From contig NZ_BILZ01000013.1 of the NCBI RefSeq assembly GCF_004000825.1, positions 45,420 through 109,419 of the forward strand: a stretch of 64,000 nt of DNA, read 5' to 3'. Below are positions 18,826-26,667 of this stretch, in pieces; position 1 is the stretch's first letter, and the number at the start of each line of letters is the position of its first letter. Under the pieces are notes generated by a model. It was not told the origin of the DNA, did no database searches, and saw only the letters and a program-made list of their open reading frames with translations. A program made the position numbers and the translations under genes. This DNA comes from Paenibacillus kobensis NBRC 15729. Lineage in GTDB: Bacteria > Bacillota > Bacilli > Paenibacillales > Paenibacillaceae.

Positions 18826-18862
18826 AAAAAAGGCGCACGATTACGTAGCGTAACCATGCGCC
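18826..18862 (-). terminator. Attenuator terminator ahead of bmrC
   Basis: On the minus strand GGCGCAUGGUUACG pairs with CGUAAUCGUGCGCC over 14 bp (two G-U pairs) with a 3-base loop, followed at once by six T residues. It stands between the 25-codon leader ORF and bmrC. The inner part of its left arm, UGGUUACGC (18856-18848), can instead pair with leader codons 18-21 (GCGUAAUCCA, 18910-18901) with one bulged base, giving a mutually exclusive anti-terminator. Confidence 0.82.
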
Positions 18863-18885
18863 GCAGTTGTCAGAAAGATTCCGGG

Positions 18886-18963
18886 TTAGCTGCGATCGGA
18901 TGGATTACGCATCAATGTTCCAAGTCCTGTAAATCCAACGTTAGTAACAACATCGTTAATCAT
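18886..18963 (-). CDS. 25-residue leader peptide of the bmrCD operon (BmrB-like role)
   Basis: The ORF starts at ATG 18963 with an ideal AAAGGAGG site 9 bases upstream, encodes a 25-residue peptide beginning MINDVVTNVG and ending RNPSDRS, and stops 23 bases before the attenuator hairpin. A good promoter lies upstream. In B. subtilis the BmrCD transporter is controlled by the small ORF bmrB, where antibiotics that stall ribosomes relieve transcription attenuation. Placement, spacing and an alternative RNA pairing suggest the same logic here. The peptide sequence itself is not one I recognise as BmrB. Confidence 0.72.
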   Translation of the reverse strand: MINDVVTNVGFTGLGTLMRNPSDRS

Positions 18964-19002
18964 TGCGGTAATCCTCCTTTCGATTAATAAAATCCTTCTG
19001 CA

Positions 19003-19031
19003 ACTTTACCATCGCAAGAAAATGGTGTCAA
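19003..19031 (-). promoter_or_regulatory. Sigma-A-type promoter of the leader-bmrCD unit
   Basis: Minus strand: TTGACA (19031-19026), exactly 17 bases, then TAAAGT (19008-19003), a perfect -35 and a 4/6 match -10. Transcription would begin about 30 bases ahead of the leader ribosome site. Confidence 0.7.
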
Positions 19032-19111
19032 TGGACGAAATAGCGTTTACGTCACATTTTTTAAAAAAGCTTGTCCTAAATCGCCGCAAAAAGAGACGAC
19101 CACGCTCTACT

Positions 19112-20356
19112 TTACTGCAGATTCGGCCTTCTCCTTGCACTGAGCCTCGTCAGCAGCGGATTGACGACCTCGGACAGCACAAGCCCGATTGCGATCGCGC
19201 CAGACAGCATGAACGCTTTCGCGGCGAGCGGCAGCGATTCGTCGTACCGGTTCTCGACGACGCTGCGCATCGCATCGTAAGCGACGCCGCCCGGCACGAG
19301 CGGGATAATGCCCGCGACGCTGAAGATGATGACCGGCGTCCGGTACAGTCTGGCGAACAGCTGCGCGACGACGGTGACGAGCAGCGCGGCAGCCAGCGTC
19401 GCCGGAACGGCGTCTATGCGCTCCGCCAACTGCACGTAAAGGATCCAGCCGAGCATTCCGGACAGCCCGCATTGGATAAGCGAGCGCCTTGGCGCATGGA
19501 ACAGGATGCCGAATGCAGCGGACGCGATAAAGCTCGCAGCGGCATGTCCCGCCCATGGCAGCGCCGGGTCTCGGTATACGGTCAACGGAACGCCGGACCC
19601 CACTGACAATACGAAGGCAATGCCCGTTCCAATCGCGAACGCGGTCAGGAACGCTTCCGCGCCCTTGGATAAGCCGGATACAAGATGGCCGGCGATAAGG
19701 TCGCGCACTGCGTTCGTCAGCAGCAGCCCCGGCACGAGCGGCATGACGGAGCCGATAATGATCCGGTCCAGGTCATGGCCGAAGCCGGTCTGCACGAGCA
19801 GAACCGACAGCGAGCCGACGACGACGGAAGCGACGAACTCGGCGAACAGCTTGACCGGCACAAGCCGGTGGAACCAGATAAGCGCCGCGAAACCGAGTCC
19901 TCCCGCCAGTACTGCAGGGATGATATCGGCTATCCGGCCTTGGAACATGAGGAGGAAACAGCCGCTTGCCAGCGCAGCTGCCGCGATCTGCAGCGAAGGC
20001 CGGTAAGCGGCTGTTTCCTCCTCAACTTGTTGCAGCAGACGGCACGCTTCATCGGGTGATAGCTCCCCCCTGCTGATCCGGCGGGAAATATCGTTGACGA
20101 GCGTCACCTTATTCAGATCGGTAGACCGCTCCAATATGCGGACAAGCCGTGTCGCAGGCGAAGCCCCGTCCACGGCGAATAGTATGCCTGTCGGCGTAAC
20201 GAAGCTCTGCGAGTCCTGCATGCCGTATGCGGCTGCGATTCTCATCATCGTGTCTTCCACGCGGTACGTCTCGCCGCCGCTCTGCATCATGATTTTGCCT
20301 GCCAACAAGCACACTTCCGTCACCCGGTCCAACCTCTGCCGCTCTGACGCCTCCAT
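19112..20356 (-). CDS. ThrE-family threonine/serine exporter (fused two-domain form)
   Basis: The N-terminal cytoplasmic part has L-L-A-G-K-I-M-M-Q-S-G-G-E-T-Y-R-V-E-D-T, hallmark of the DUF1212/ThrE domain, and ten or so membrane segments follow. In many Firmicutes this system is split into two proteins (DUF1212 and DUF3815); here both halves are in one 414-residue chain, with the second half beginning near A-A-S-F-I-A-S-A-A-F-G. ATG 20356 has GGGGGG 6 bases upstream; the frame runs on upstream to 20452 without a ribosome site. It follows the VTT-domain gene by 55 bp on the same strand. The substrate is inferred from the family. Confidence 0.82.
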   Translation of the reverse strand: MEASERQRLDRVTEVCLLAGKIMMQSGGETYRVEDTMMRIAAAYGMQDSQSFVTPTGILFAVDGASPATRLVRILERSTDLNKVTLVNDISRRISRGELSPDEACRLLQQVEEETAAYRPSLQIAAAALASGCFLLMFQGRIADIIPAVLAGGLGFAALIWFHRLVPVKLFAEFVASVVVGSLSVLLVQTGFGHDLDRIIIGSVMPLVPGLLLTNAVRDLIAGHLVSGLSKGAEAFLTAFAIGTGIAFVLSVGSGVPLTVYRDPALPWAGHAAASFIASAAFGILFHAPRRSLIQCGLSGMLGWILYVQLAERIDAVPATLAAALLVTVVAQLFARLYRTPVIIFSVAGIIPLVPGGVAYDAMRSVVENRYDESLPLAAKAFMLSGAIAIGLVLSEVVNPLLTRLSARRRPNLQ

Positions 20357-20411
20357 ACTGATCCCCCTGCCTGCATAATGCTTCCCTCGTCGTGAGGCCG
20401 CTCGCCCGCTT

Positions 20412-21062
20412 CTACTTCGCTTCCGCCTCTGCCGCAGTATCCAAGACGGCATCCCGTTCTACCCCGCCGCCTCGCAAGTAACGCCGTTCAATCCGCTTCA
20501 TAATGATGAGCGACAGTGCGACGAACAACACAACATAGAGCAGCAGAGCAGGATTGCGGTAATAACGGCCGACGTCGTGACCGACCAGCGAAACGGAGAA
20601 CACCATCACGACTTTGCCTGCCCCGACTGCAAGAAGGAACGAACGCAGCCGCATCTTGGCAATGGCCGCCGCCACGTTCACCACGACGAAAGGTCCGACC
20701 GGGAAAATGCTTAAAATAAACACGTAACTGAACGCATTGCGTCTCACCCACTGAAGCCCTCGCTGCACTTTGCGGCGCTGCGCATATTTCTCAAGCCATG
20801 GATGGCCCGCAACCCGTCTCACGATCAAGAAAGTAGCGAGGCAGCCCGCGACGAGGCCAATCCAGGAGTATAGAAAGCCGAGCCATAGGCCGTATACGGC
20901 CGCGTTCACCCCGACGATGACGAGCGTCGGAAGCGGCGGGACGAACGATTTCATAAACGTCAGCGCGACGCCAGGCAACGGGCCTAACGACCGGTAGCGG
21001 TCAAGCAGCTCCAGCAAATGCTGTTCATTCGACCAATAGTGTACGAGCTCCGATATTCCCAT
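20412..21062 (-). CDS. VTT-domain (TVP38/DedA-like) membrane protein
   Basis: A 216-residue integral membrane protein with the SNARE-associated/VTT signature: F-V-P-P-L-P-T-L-V-I-V-G-V-N-A-A-V-Y-G, then G-C-L-A-T-F-L-I-V-R-R-V, and P-V-G-P-F-V-V-V-N near the re-entrant loop. Relatives such as YtxB/YdjZ and DedA are linked to lipid carrier recycling and membrane homeostasis. ATG 21062 has AGAGAGGTG ahead. It is probably co-transcribed with the ThrE-type gene. Confidence 0.82.
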   Translation of the reverse strand: MGISELVHYWSNEQHLLELLDRYRSLGPLPGVALTFMKSFVPPLPTLVIVGVNAAVYGLWLGFLYSWIGLVAGCLATFLIVRRVAGHPWLEKYAQRRKVQRGLQWVRRNAFSYVFILSIFPVGPFVVVNVAAAIAKMRLRSFLLAVGAGKVVMVFSVSLVGHDVGRYYRNPALLLYVVLFVALSLIIMKRIERRYLRGGGVERDAVLDTAAEAEAK

Positions 21063-21161
21063 CCGGTCACCTCTCTTCCTGCAGCCGCTGTATCCGATTG
21101 TATCGTCCCTCACGGCATTACATTTTATGTAAAATTACACTCCGAGCCGCTGGCGTGCCGT

Positions 21162-22286
21162 TCATCCCTGCTGCAACCGCTTCGCACAGCGAAGGAAGGC
21201 GGCCCGCGTCTCTTCCTGCTGGCGCAGCAAGCGCTCCCGCGGCCAAGGGCCGCCGTCTCCTTCAAGATCGCTGGCGATTAGACGCAGCATCCATAGCGAG
21301 AATACAGCCGAGAACAAGCTGTACTCGCGCATGAACGCTTCCCGGTCCGCCGGAACGCTCCCTGCTTTCGCCTGTTCCCAATAGGCAGCCAACAGCCGCT
21401 CCCGCGCCTCATCCTCAATCGTCCGTGGAAACATCGGATGCGACATATCGAGTGCATGATACAAGTCCCAATAGGGACTGTTCCGGTGTACATGCTCCCA
21501 ATCCAGCACTTTGAGTGTGCCGTCATCCGCCGTTCCGAAATTGCCGGCATGCAGATCGCCATGCGACAGCCGATAGACGATAACCGGCGGCTGCTGCTTC
21601 ATCTGACCGTATACGCGAAGGACGAGATGCTCCGGCAATCCGAATACGAGCGGTTCAGAATATCCGTCCCCGCGAGCTTCACCAGCAGGTTCCGATGCAT
21701 CCGCAACATTGGTACCAGGCCGGTTCGTTACTGAGGCTGCGGCTCCTGCAACTGCGGATCTATGCGCTCCAGCTTCCCTCTCCATAGCCCCTGCAGTCGG
21801 TCCGCCGCGCCAATTCCAGCCAAGCTCCGTCAGCAGATCGGCCACGATTTCCTCGTAATCCGGCTTCTGTCCGCGCTCGGAACCGAGCAGCACTCCTTCC
21901 GTCGGCACAGCATGCCACTGCGCCATATAGCCGATCAACTCGGCCATCGCTTGCTCGTTGAACGTATGGGTTACCACCCCCGCGTCCTCGAATACGAGCC
22001 ACGCGAGTCTGCTTCCATCCGCGTCCGCCGTCTCGGCATAATCCAGCAGCGCCGGATACAGGTCCGGAAGCTTCGGCAGCACATCCGCATAAAGGCGCGC
22101 CTCCCGGGCGGCCTGTGCGAGATCAGGCGTTATTTTGCACACGACCGTTCTGTCCGGTCCGATCTGAACGCGTTCGACCCGGCAACCGTTTAATCCTGCG
22201 TACAGCAGCTCCCGCTCCATAACGGCCAGACCTTGGGCTATCTCATCCGCGCTTATGTATGCATTCGATTCTTTCTCGTTGCTCAT
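21162..22286 (-). CDS. Aminoglycoside phosphotransferase-fold kinase
   Basis: The C-terminal half has the APH catalytic loop L-S-H-G-D-L-H-A-G-N-F and the metal-binding L-D-W-E-H-V, followed by S-P-Y-W-D-L-Y-H-A-L-D. A low-complexity Ala/Gly/Ser insert (about 70 residues) sits between the lobes. The start is uncertain: ATG 22286 has an AAGAGGAACAGG-type site, while ATG 22313 lies only 12 bases after a possible -10 TACAAT. Relatives include CotS-like coat kinases and small-molecule kinases. The neighbouring YheC/D gene hints at spores, but the substrate is unknown. Confidence 0.75.
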   Translation of the reverse strand: MSNEKESNAYISADEIAQGLAVMERELLYAGLNGCRVERVQIGPDRTVVCKITPDLAQAAREARLYADVLPKLPDLYPALLDYAETADADGSRLAWLVFEDAGVVTHTFNEQAMAELIGYMAQWHAVPTEGVLLGSERGQKPDYEEIVADLLTELGWNWRGGPTAGAMEREAGAHRSAVAGAAASVTNRPGTNVADASEPAGEARGDGYSEPLVFGLPEHLVLRVYGQMKQQPPVIVYRLSHGDLHAGNFGTADDGTLKVLDWEHVHRNSPYWDLYHALDMSHPMFPRTIEDEARERLLAAYWEQAKAGSVPADREAFMREYSLFSAVFSLWMLRLIASDLEGDGGPWPRERLLRQQEETRAAFLRCAKRLQQG

Positions 22287-22438
22287 TCCGCATCCGCACC
22301 TGTTCCTCTTCATGATGTCCCTATTGTAGCACAGCCGTTCCGGTTGAAAAGGCCGGATATCGCAGCGTTGCCTCGAGCCCGCGCCGCCAGCCGGCAGCAC
22401 GAAGAAAGCCGTTCCCGGTTTCGGCAACGGCCTAACAT

Positions 22439-23215
22439 TTATTTCGCGGTCTTGCGGCCGTACGCCCTGGCGAAAGCGAGCATGCGCGCATAGGCGGCGG
22501 GATCGAGCTTCTTAAGCGGATGAAACTGCGGATGGTTCGAGTTCACTTCCAGCACCCACAACTTGCCTTCCTGGTCGAATGCGAAATCGATTCCCATCTC
22601 CCGCATGCCGTTCTTCTGGCTGCTCAGTCTGCGCGCGATCCGCAGCGCCGTCTCTTGCAGCTGCCCGCTGAGCTCCAGGCTCTGCTCTTCTGCGCACGCT
22701 TTGGCGGTCCACAGCTGGTTCAGCGTCCATATTTGGCCGCCTTGATAAAAATTCGTCACGATCCGCTGCTTCTGCCCGACCTTAACCATATAGCCCGTGC
22801 AGGTCCAACTGCCTCCCGGCTTGCGCTGCACCATAGCCCGAATGTCATACGGCTGCTCGTCGATCCGGTCTATCGCAACAGCTTCTTGAATGATCATGCC
22901 GCATTTTCGTCTGTGGATGCTCCGGTATGCTTCGTCTAACGCCGCGAATTTCAGCTGCTTCTGCCGCTTGGCATGAACGGAATAGAGCGTGTAGCCTTCC
23001 TCCGTACGCTCAAGCTTGTGAATGCCGATCCCATGAGATCCGATATCCGGTTTAATATATAACGCAGCGAACCGCTCGCTCATGGTGCGCAAATGGTCCG
23101 CTGTCAGCGTAAGGGTCTCGGGAACGAGCGGCTTAAGCTCGGCATCCGCGCTTAAATAGCGGACCACCTTATGCTTTCCCCATATTGCAGCGCTCTTGTA
23201 CGTCTTGGTGTACAT
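22439..23215 (-). CDS. YheC/YheD family ATP-grasp protein (spore coat associated)
   Basis: The 258-residue protein shows the YheC/D pattern: N-terminal T-K-T-Y-K-S-A-A-I-W-G-K-H-K, then the lysine-bearing Y-I-K-P-D-I-G-S-H-G-I-G-I, the Q-E-A-V-A-I-D-R-I-D-E-Q-P-Y-D-I-R strand, and G-I-D-F-A-F-D-Q-E-G-K-L-W-V-L-E-V-N-S-N-H-P, an ATP-grasp metal site. Some relatives associate with the spore coat. The start has GGGGTGA 7 bases upstream. The reaction is unknown, though ATP-grasp folds usually ligate carboxylates to amines. Confidence 0.85.
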   Translation of the reverse strand: MYTKTYKSAAIWGKHKVVRYLSADAELKPLVPETLTLTADHLRTMSERFAALYIKPDIGSHGIGIHKLERTEEGYTLYSVHAKRQKQLKFAALDEAYRSIHRRKCGMIIQEAVAIDRIDEQPYDIRAMVQRKPGGSWTCTGYMVKVGQKQRIVTNFYQGGQIWTLNQLWTAKACAEEQSLELSGQLQETALRIARRLSSQKNGMREMGIDFAFDQEGKLWVLEVNSNHPQFHPLKKLDPAAYARMLAFARAYGRKTAK

Positions 23216-23478
23216 CTATGCTCACCCCGTGCTACCATATGCGCCGCTGCAGCTGTCCGCCTGTGCGTTGAGCCGTCCTCCCTGCCTATTTCAACTGCTC
23301 ATGCATCTCGTTCCTTCGTCCGTCCCTCTCAACCTTCCAATTCCAGATTCTCTTCCTCTGAGGAAGGAATTTATTTCCGGTCGTCGAATCAGCATTAACA
23401 ATCAAAAGTGCCAACGTTATTTATCGTTCGACAACATCTGCTTTTAACCATTATCAGCCCCCTTAAGGAGAGAGTCCG

Positions 23479-24465
23479 ATGACCACCCAACTGTCGTTTC
23501 GCGCGGACGGAACGTTCCGTATCGTTCAAATTACCGATCTTCATTGGCAAAATAACGATCCCGAAGATAGGCAAAGCCGCTTGCTTATGGACCGCATCAT
23601 CGAAGAGGAACAGCCCGATCTCGTCGTCTTCACCGGCGACATGATTCATTGCGAACTTGCCCGGGACCGGAGAGCCGCCTTTCGGCAAGCCGTCGCAGCG
23701 GCAGCGGACCAGCGCCTTCCGTGGGCGTTCGTGTTCGGCAATCACGATGCCGAGGAAGGCATCACCCGCGAGGAAATGACCGCGCTCGCACGCGAGCTTC
23801 CGGGATGCGTCGTTCCGCCTGAGCAGGAGCCATGCGGAATCGGCAACTATACGCTGCCGATCGCCCGCCGCAACAGCCATGACAGAAGCAGAAGCAGCAG
23901 CAGCGCCGCCGCCGTTCTGTACCTGCTCGATTCCGGCAGCTACGCCCCGGCTTCGGTCGGCGCCGCTGCTTGGATCAAGCGCGAACAGATCGACTGGTAC
24001 ATCGGACAATCGCGCCGATACGAAGCGGCTAACGGCGGCAAGCCGCTGCCTGCGCTTGCTTTCTTCCACATTCCGCTGCCCGAATTTCAGGAGATGTGGG
24101 ATTTCCGCACCTGCTATGGCTACAATTTCGAAGGCGTCGGCTGCTCCCGCATCAATTCCGGCATGTTCGCCGCCATGATCGAGCGGGGCGATATCGCTGG
24201 CGTGTTCGTCGGCCATGACCACGTGAACGACTATTGGGGCACTCATCACGGCATCCGGTTGTGCTACGGCCGGGCAACCGGATTCAACGCATACGGGCAT
24301 GCCGACATGCCGCGCGGAGCAAGAGTCATCGAGCTGTTCGAGGACGGACGGCCTTTCCGCACATGGCTGCGGTTGGAGGACGGCCTACGCATGGATGCTC
24401 AGCCGGTTCACCATTCCGTATTCGAGGAAGTGTCCGTTCAAATACGGAAAAGGCTGGCGCGCTAG
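23479..24465 (+). CDS. Calcineurin-like metallophosphoesterase
   Basis: All five metallophosphatase blocks are visible: D-x-H (ITDLHW), G-D-x-x (FTGDMIH), G-N-H-D (FGNHDAE), the single His (FFHIPLPE) and G-H-x-H (VGHDHVN). The 328-residue size and the absence of a signal peptide suggest a cytoplasmic enzyme of the YkuE/Icc-like, PhoD-like or purple-acid-phosphatase-like group. AAGGAGAG precedes the ATG. The substrate is unknown. It stands alone between a 263-bp gap upstream, where I see nothing notable, and the Fur-box region. Confidence 0.88.
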   Translation: MTTQLSFRADGTFRIVQITDLHWQNNDPEDRQSRLLMDRIIEEEQPDLVVFTGDMIHCELARDRRAAFRQAVAAAADQRLPWAFVFGNHDAEEGITREEMTALARELPGCVVPPEQEPCGIGNYTLPIARRNSHDRSRSSSSAAAVLYLLDSGSYAPASVGAAAWIKREQIDWYIGQSRRYEAANGGKPLPALAFFHIPLPEFQEMWDFRTCYGYNFEGVGCSRINSGMFAAMIERGDIAGVFVGHDHVNDYWGTHHGIRLCYGRATGFNAYGHADMPRGARVIELFEDGRPFRTWLRLEDGLRMDAQPVHHSVFEEVSVQIRKRLAR

Positions 24466-24580
24466 CCCATACCCGGTCCGGTCTAGCCCTTTTATGCAGC
24501 CCATGCCATGAAGCTGCATGTTTGGCTGACCGCCGGGCTGCAGCTTTATATTCGTCCCATGCCTAACTCCCGTCGTTAAT

Positions 24581-24599
24581 AATGATAACTATTATCATT
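24581..24599. promoter_or_regulatory. Fur box
   Basis: TGATAACTATTATCA at 24583-24597 matches the Bacillus 7-1-7 Fur consensus (TGATAATnATTATCA) at all but one position, and the flanking bases extend the inverted repeat to 19 bp. It sits about 100 bp ahead of the iron-siderophore binding-protein pseudogene. Confidence 0.85.
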
Positions 24600-24693
24600 A
24601 TGATGAGTTATAAAATAACAACGTTACGTACGACTCAACATATCGAGCCGGTAATAAGGCAACTCGAGCATATACGGACAACCCAGGAGGCTA

Positions 24694-25619
24694 ATGTCAG
24701 CAATGAACAAACAAAGCAAACTCAGCATCGTATTCATGAGCATCCTTATTCTCGCCATGTTCCTGTCGGCATGCAGCAGCAAAGACAAGGACGCCGAAAG
24801 CACAGACAACGCAGGCATGGCGAAGGAAGAGACGGCAGTCGCATTATCGCATCGTACTTGGAAGACCATCTGGCAGCGCTCGGCGTGAAACCGGCTGCGC
24901 AATGGTCCGTACCGAACGGCATTCAAGACTACCTGCAAGCAAGCGGTCTGGAAGGCGTGCCGACGGTCGGCTACGATCTGCCGATCGAGCAGGTGATGAG
25001 CTTCGCCCCGGATTTGATCATCGTGGCATCGGAATCCGAAGTCGCGAAGGACAAATACGATCAACTGACGAAAATCGCTCCAACCTACGTAATCGGCGAT
25101 GCGGTTGCCCACGACTGGCGCGCAGCGTTCAAGCAAATCGGCGACCTGTTGGGCAAATCGGATGAGACAGCGAAAGCGCTGGAAGCTTACGAGGCGAAAG
25201 CTGCGGAGGCGAAAGCGAAGCTGGAGCAAGCGGCAAACGGCCAATCGGCAGCCGCGTTGTGGCTCGTAGGGAACACTTTCTACATCGTTGACGAGACGCG
25301 CGCAAGCGGCGAAGTGCTGTACAAGGACCTCGGGCTGAAGCAGCCGAACATTGTTGCGGAGCTGCCGGCTGACCAGAAGGCCAACTGGAACAAAATATCG
25401 CTCGAGAAGCTCGCTGAGCTTGATGCGGATCACATTTTCCTTATCAACAGCGACAAGGCAGCGGCTGACAGCGTATTGAACGATAACACGTGGAAGAACC
25501 TCCCTGCCGTGAAGGCTGGCCATCTGTACGAGCTGCCGGCATCGAGCAGTTGGCTGTACAGCGGCGCTATCGCCAACACGCAGACGATTGATGACGTTCT
25601 GAAAAACCTTGTGAAATAG
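24694..25619 (+). pseudogene. Iron-siderophore ABC transporter substrate-binding lipoprotein, disrupted
   Basis: The first part (24694 to about 24838) encodes a good lipoprotein signal with lipobox LSACSSK, ATG preceded by AGGAGG. It then leaves frame. The rest of the gene continues in another frame from about 24838 and encodes a normal PeriBP/FecB-FhuD-like domain: R-I-I-A-S-Y-L-E-D-H-L-A-A-L-G-V-K-P, F-A-P-D-L-I-I-V-A-S, and A-L-E-A-Y-E-A-K-A. Only about 22 residues separate the lipobox cysteine from the junction, where relatives usually have 45-60, so an internal deletion with frameshift is likely. No permease or ATPase genes are adjacent. A sequencing error could explain the shift but not the missing residues. 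Confidence 0.75.
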
Positions 25620-25630
25620 ACCGATATTAT

Positions 25631-25673
25631 AAAGGGTCTGTTCCTCGCCATTCGGCTTGGAGCAGACCCTTTT
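25631..25673 (+). terminator. Terminator of the siderophore-binding gene
   Basis: AAAGGGTCTG (25631-25640) pairs with CAGACCCTTT (25663-25672), and the right arm runs into TTTTG. It lies 11 bp after the stop codon and marks the edge of the AT-rich island. Confidence 0.8.
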
Positions 25674-25692
25674 GTTACTTTATATCTTATAA

Positions 25693-26433
25693 TTAAACAT
25701 CTCTTCTCACAAATACACCCCATGCGACAGCATGGAACAACAGAAGATAAATCAAATCCACCGTAATAGAAAACGAAAGGGTCATCCCGTCAAGTATGGG
25801 CTCATTATCACCAAAGTAGGGCGAGAGATCAGCATTAATCAGCCAGAAATATTTTGCAATGTTATTGCCCCCGAACATGAACAAAGCGTTTCCAATAAAC
25901 GAACCGAATGTCAATGCAATCGATAATGCGGTTGCTGTCGCAGAGCTTCTGGAGACCGCTGACATCATAAAAGCTAAGGAAATTGCGATAAATGCAAATA
26001 CGTAATTTAATAGATAACTGCTAAGCAATTCCGGACCGCGAATAGACCCCAAGGGCAATATGAAGTAACCAGATATAAATGAGGTTAGCAACAGTCCTAC
26101 CATTAATGCAGCTGTTAATAAGCATATAGCAAAGAATTTCGCATACATAATTTTCGTACGGCTAACTGGTCGGATAAGCAGCATTCGGATCGTTCCAGTT
26201 GAAAATTCCGCAGCAACTATTCTACTTGCTTCGATAACCATAAAAAAGGTGATTAAGATATTAATATTCGTGTTTGCGATCAACATATCACCAAATCCCG
26301 TTTCACTACCTTCATAATCACCGAACAATGCACTCATAATGACAATACATAAGAGCACGAGACTGATCATCCAAAAAAACCGGCGACTATGTATTTTCAT
26401 ACATTCATTGGCGATAAGCATGACAAAACTCAA
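25693..26433 (-). CDS. ABC-2 type transporter permease without adjacent ATPase
   Basis: A 246-residue membrane protein with six hydrophobic segments; the region from I-V-A-A-E-F-S-T-G-T-I-R-M-L-L-I-R-P-V-S-R is the classic EAA-like coupling helix of ABC-2 permeases (NatB/YhaP-type). The TTG start at 26433 follows an AAGGTG. It is the last gene of the AT-rich island. No ATP-binding gene is adjacent, so it may use one encoded elsewhere. In an Sdp-like context it could export or give immunity to the peptide (inference). Confidence 0.82.
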   Translation of the reverse strand: MSFVMLIANECMKIHSRRFFWMISLVLLCIVIMSALFGDYEGSETGFGDMLIANTNINILITFFMVIEASRIVAAEFSTGTIRMLLIRPVSRTKIMYAKFFAICLLTAALMVGLLLTSFISGYFILPLGSIRGPELLSSYLLNYVFAFIAISLAFMMSAVSRSSATATALSIALTFGSFIGNALFMFGGNNIAKYFWLINADLSPYFGDNEPILDGMTLSFSITVDLIYLLLFHAVAWGVFVRRDV

Positions 26434-26464
26434 TCGGATTCAACACCTTATCTTTAGAGTATTA

Positions 26465-26656
26465 CTAATGATTCTTCCATAGCCTGATATATAGTACAAG
26501 CGCCGCTAATAGAAAAATAACAACGATCGGTATGATGCGTAACCTCGTTATCGGATTACGTTCTTCATCATTTGCAGGCGGTATATCCGGCTCAATATAA
26601 AGAAGAATAGAAAGAAACCATTTCATGACCAGCTTCATTCCGTTCAATATTCGCAT
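26465..26656 (-). CDS. Small membrane protein of the peptide island
   Basis: ATG 26656 is chosen because ACGGAGG lies 6-7 bases upstream; it begins 11 bp after the HTTM-DCC stop. The 63-residue protein has one clear C-terminal membrane helix (I-I-P-I-V-V-I-F-L-L-A-A-L-V-L-Y) and a weaker N-terminal hydrophobic stretch (W-F-L-S-I-L-L-Y). I do not recognise it. Its place in the unit makes it a candidate immunity protein, which is inference. Confidence 0.6.
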   Translation of the reverse strand: MRILNGMKLVMKWFLSILLYIEPDIPPANDEERNPITRLRIIPIVVIFLLAALVLYIRLWKNH

Positions 26657-26667
26657 AGTTTCCTCCG

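Noticed and set aside
22286..22313. Start of the APH-fold kinase at ATG 22313
   Set aside because: A TACAAT -10-like element lies only 12 bases upstream, leaving no room for a ribosome site; ATG 22286 is preferred, though not certain.
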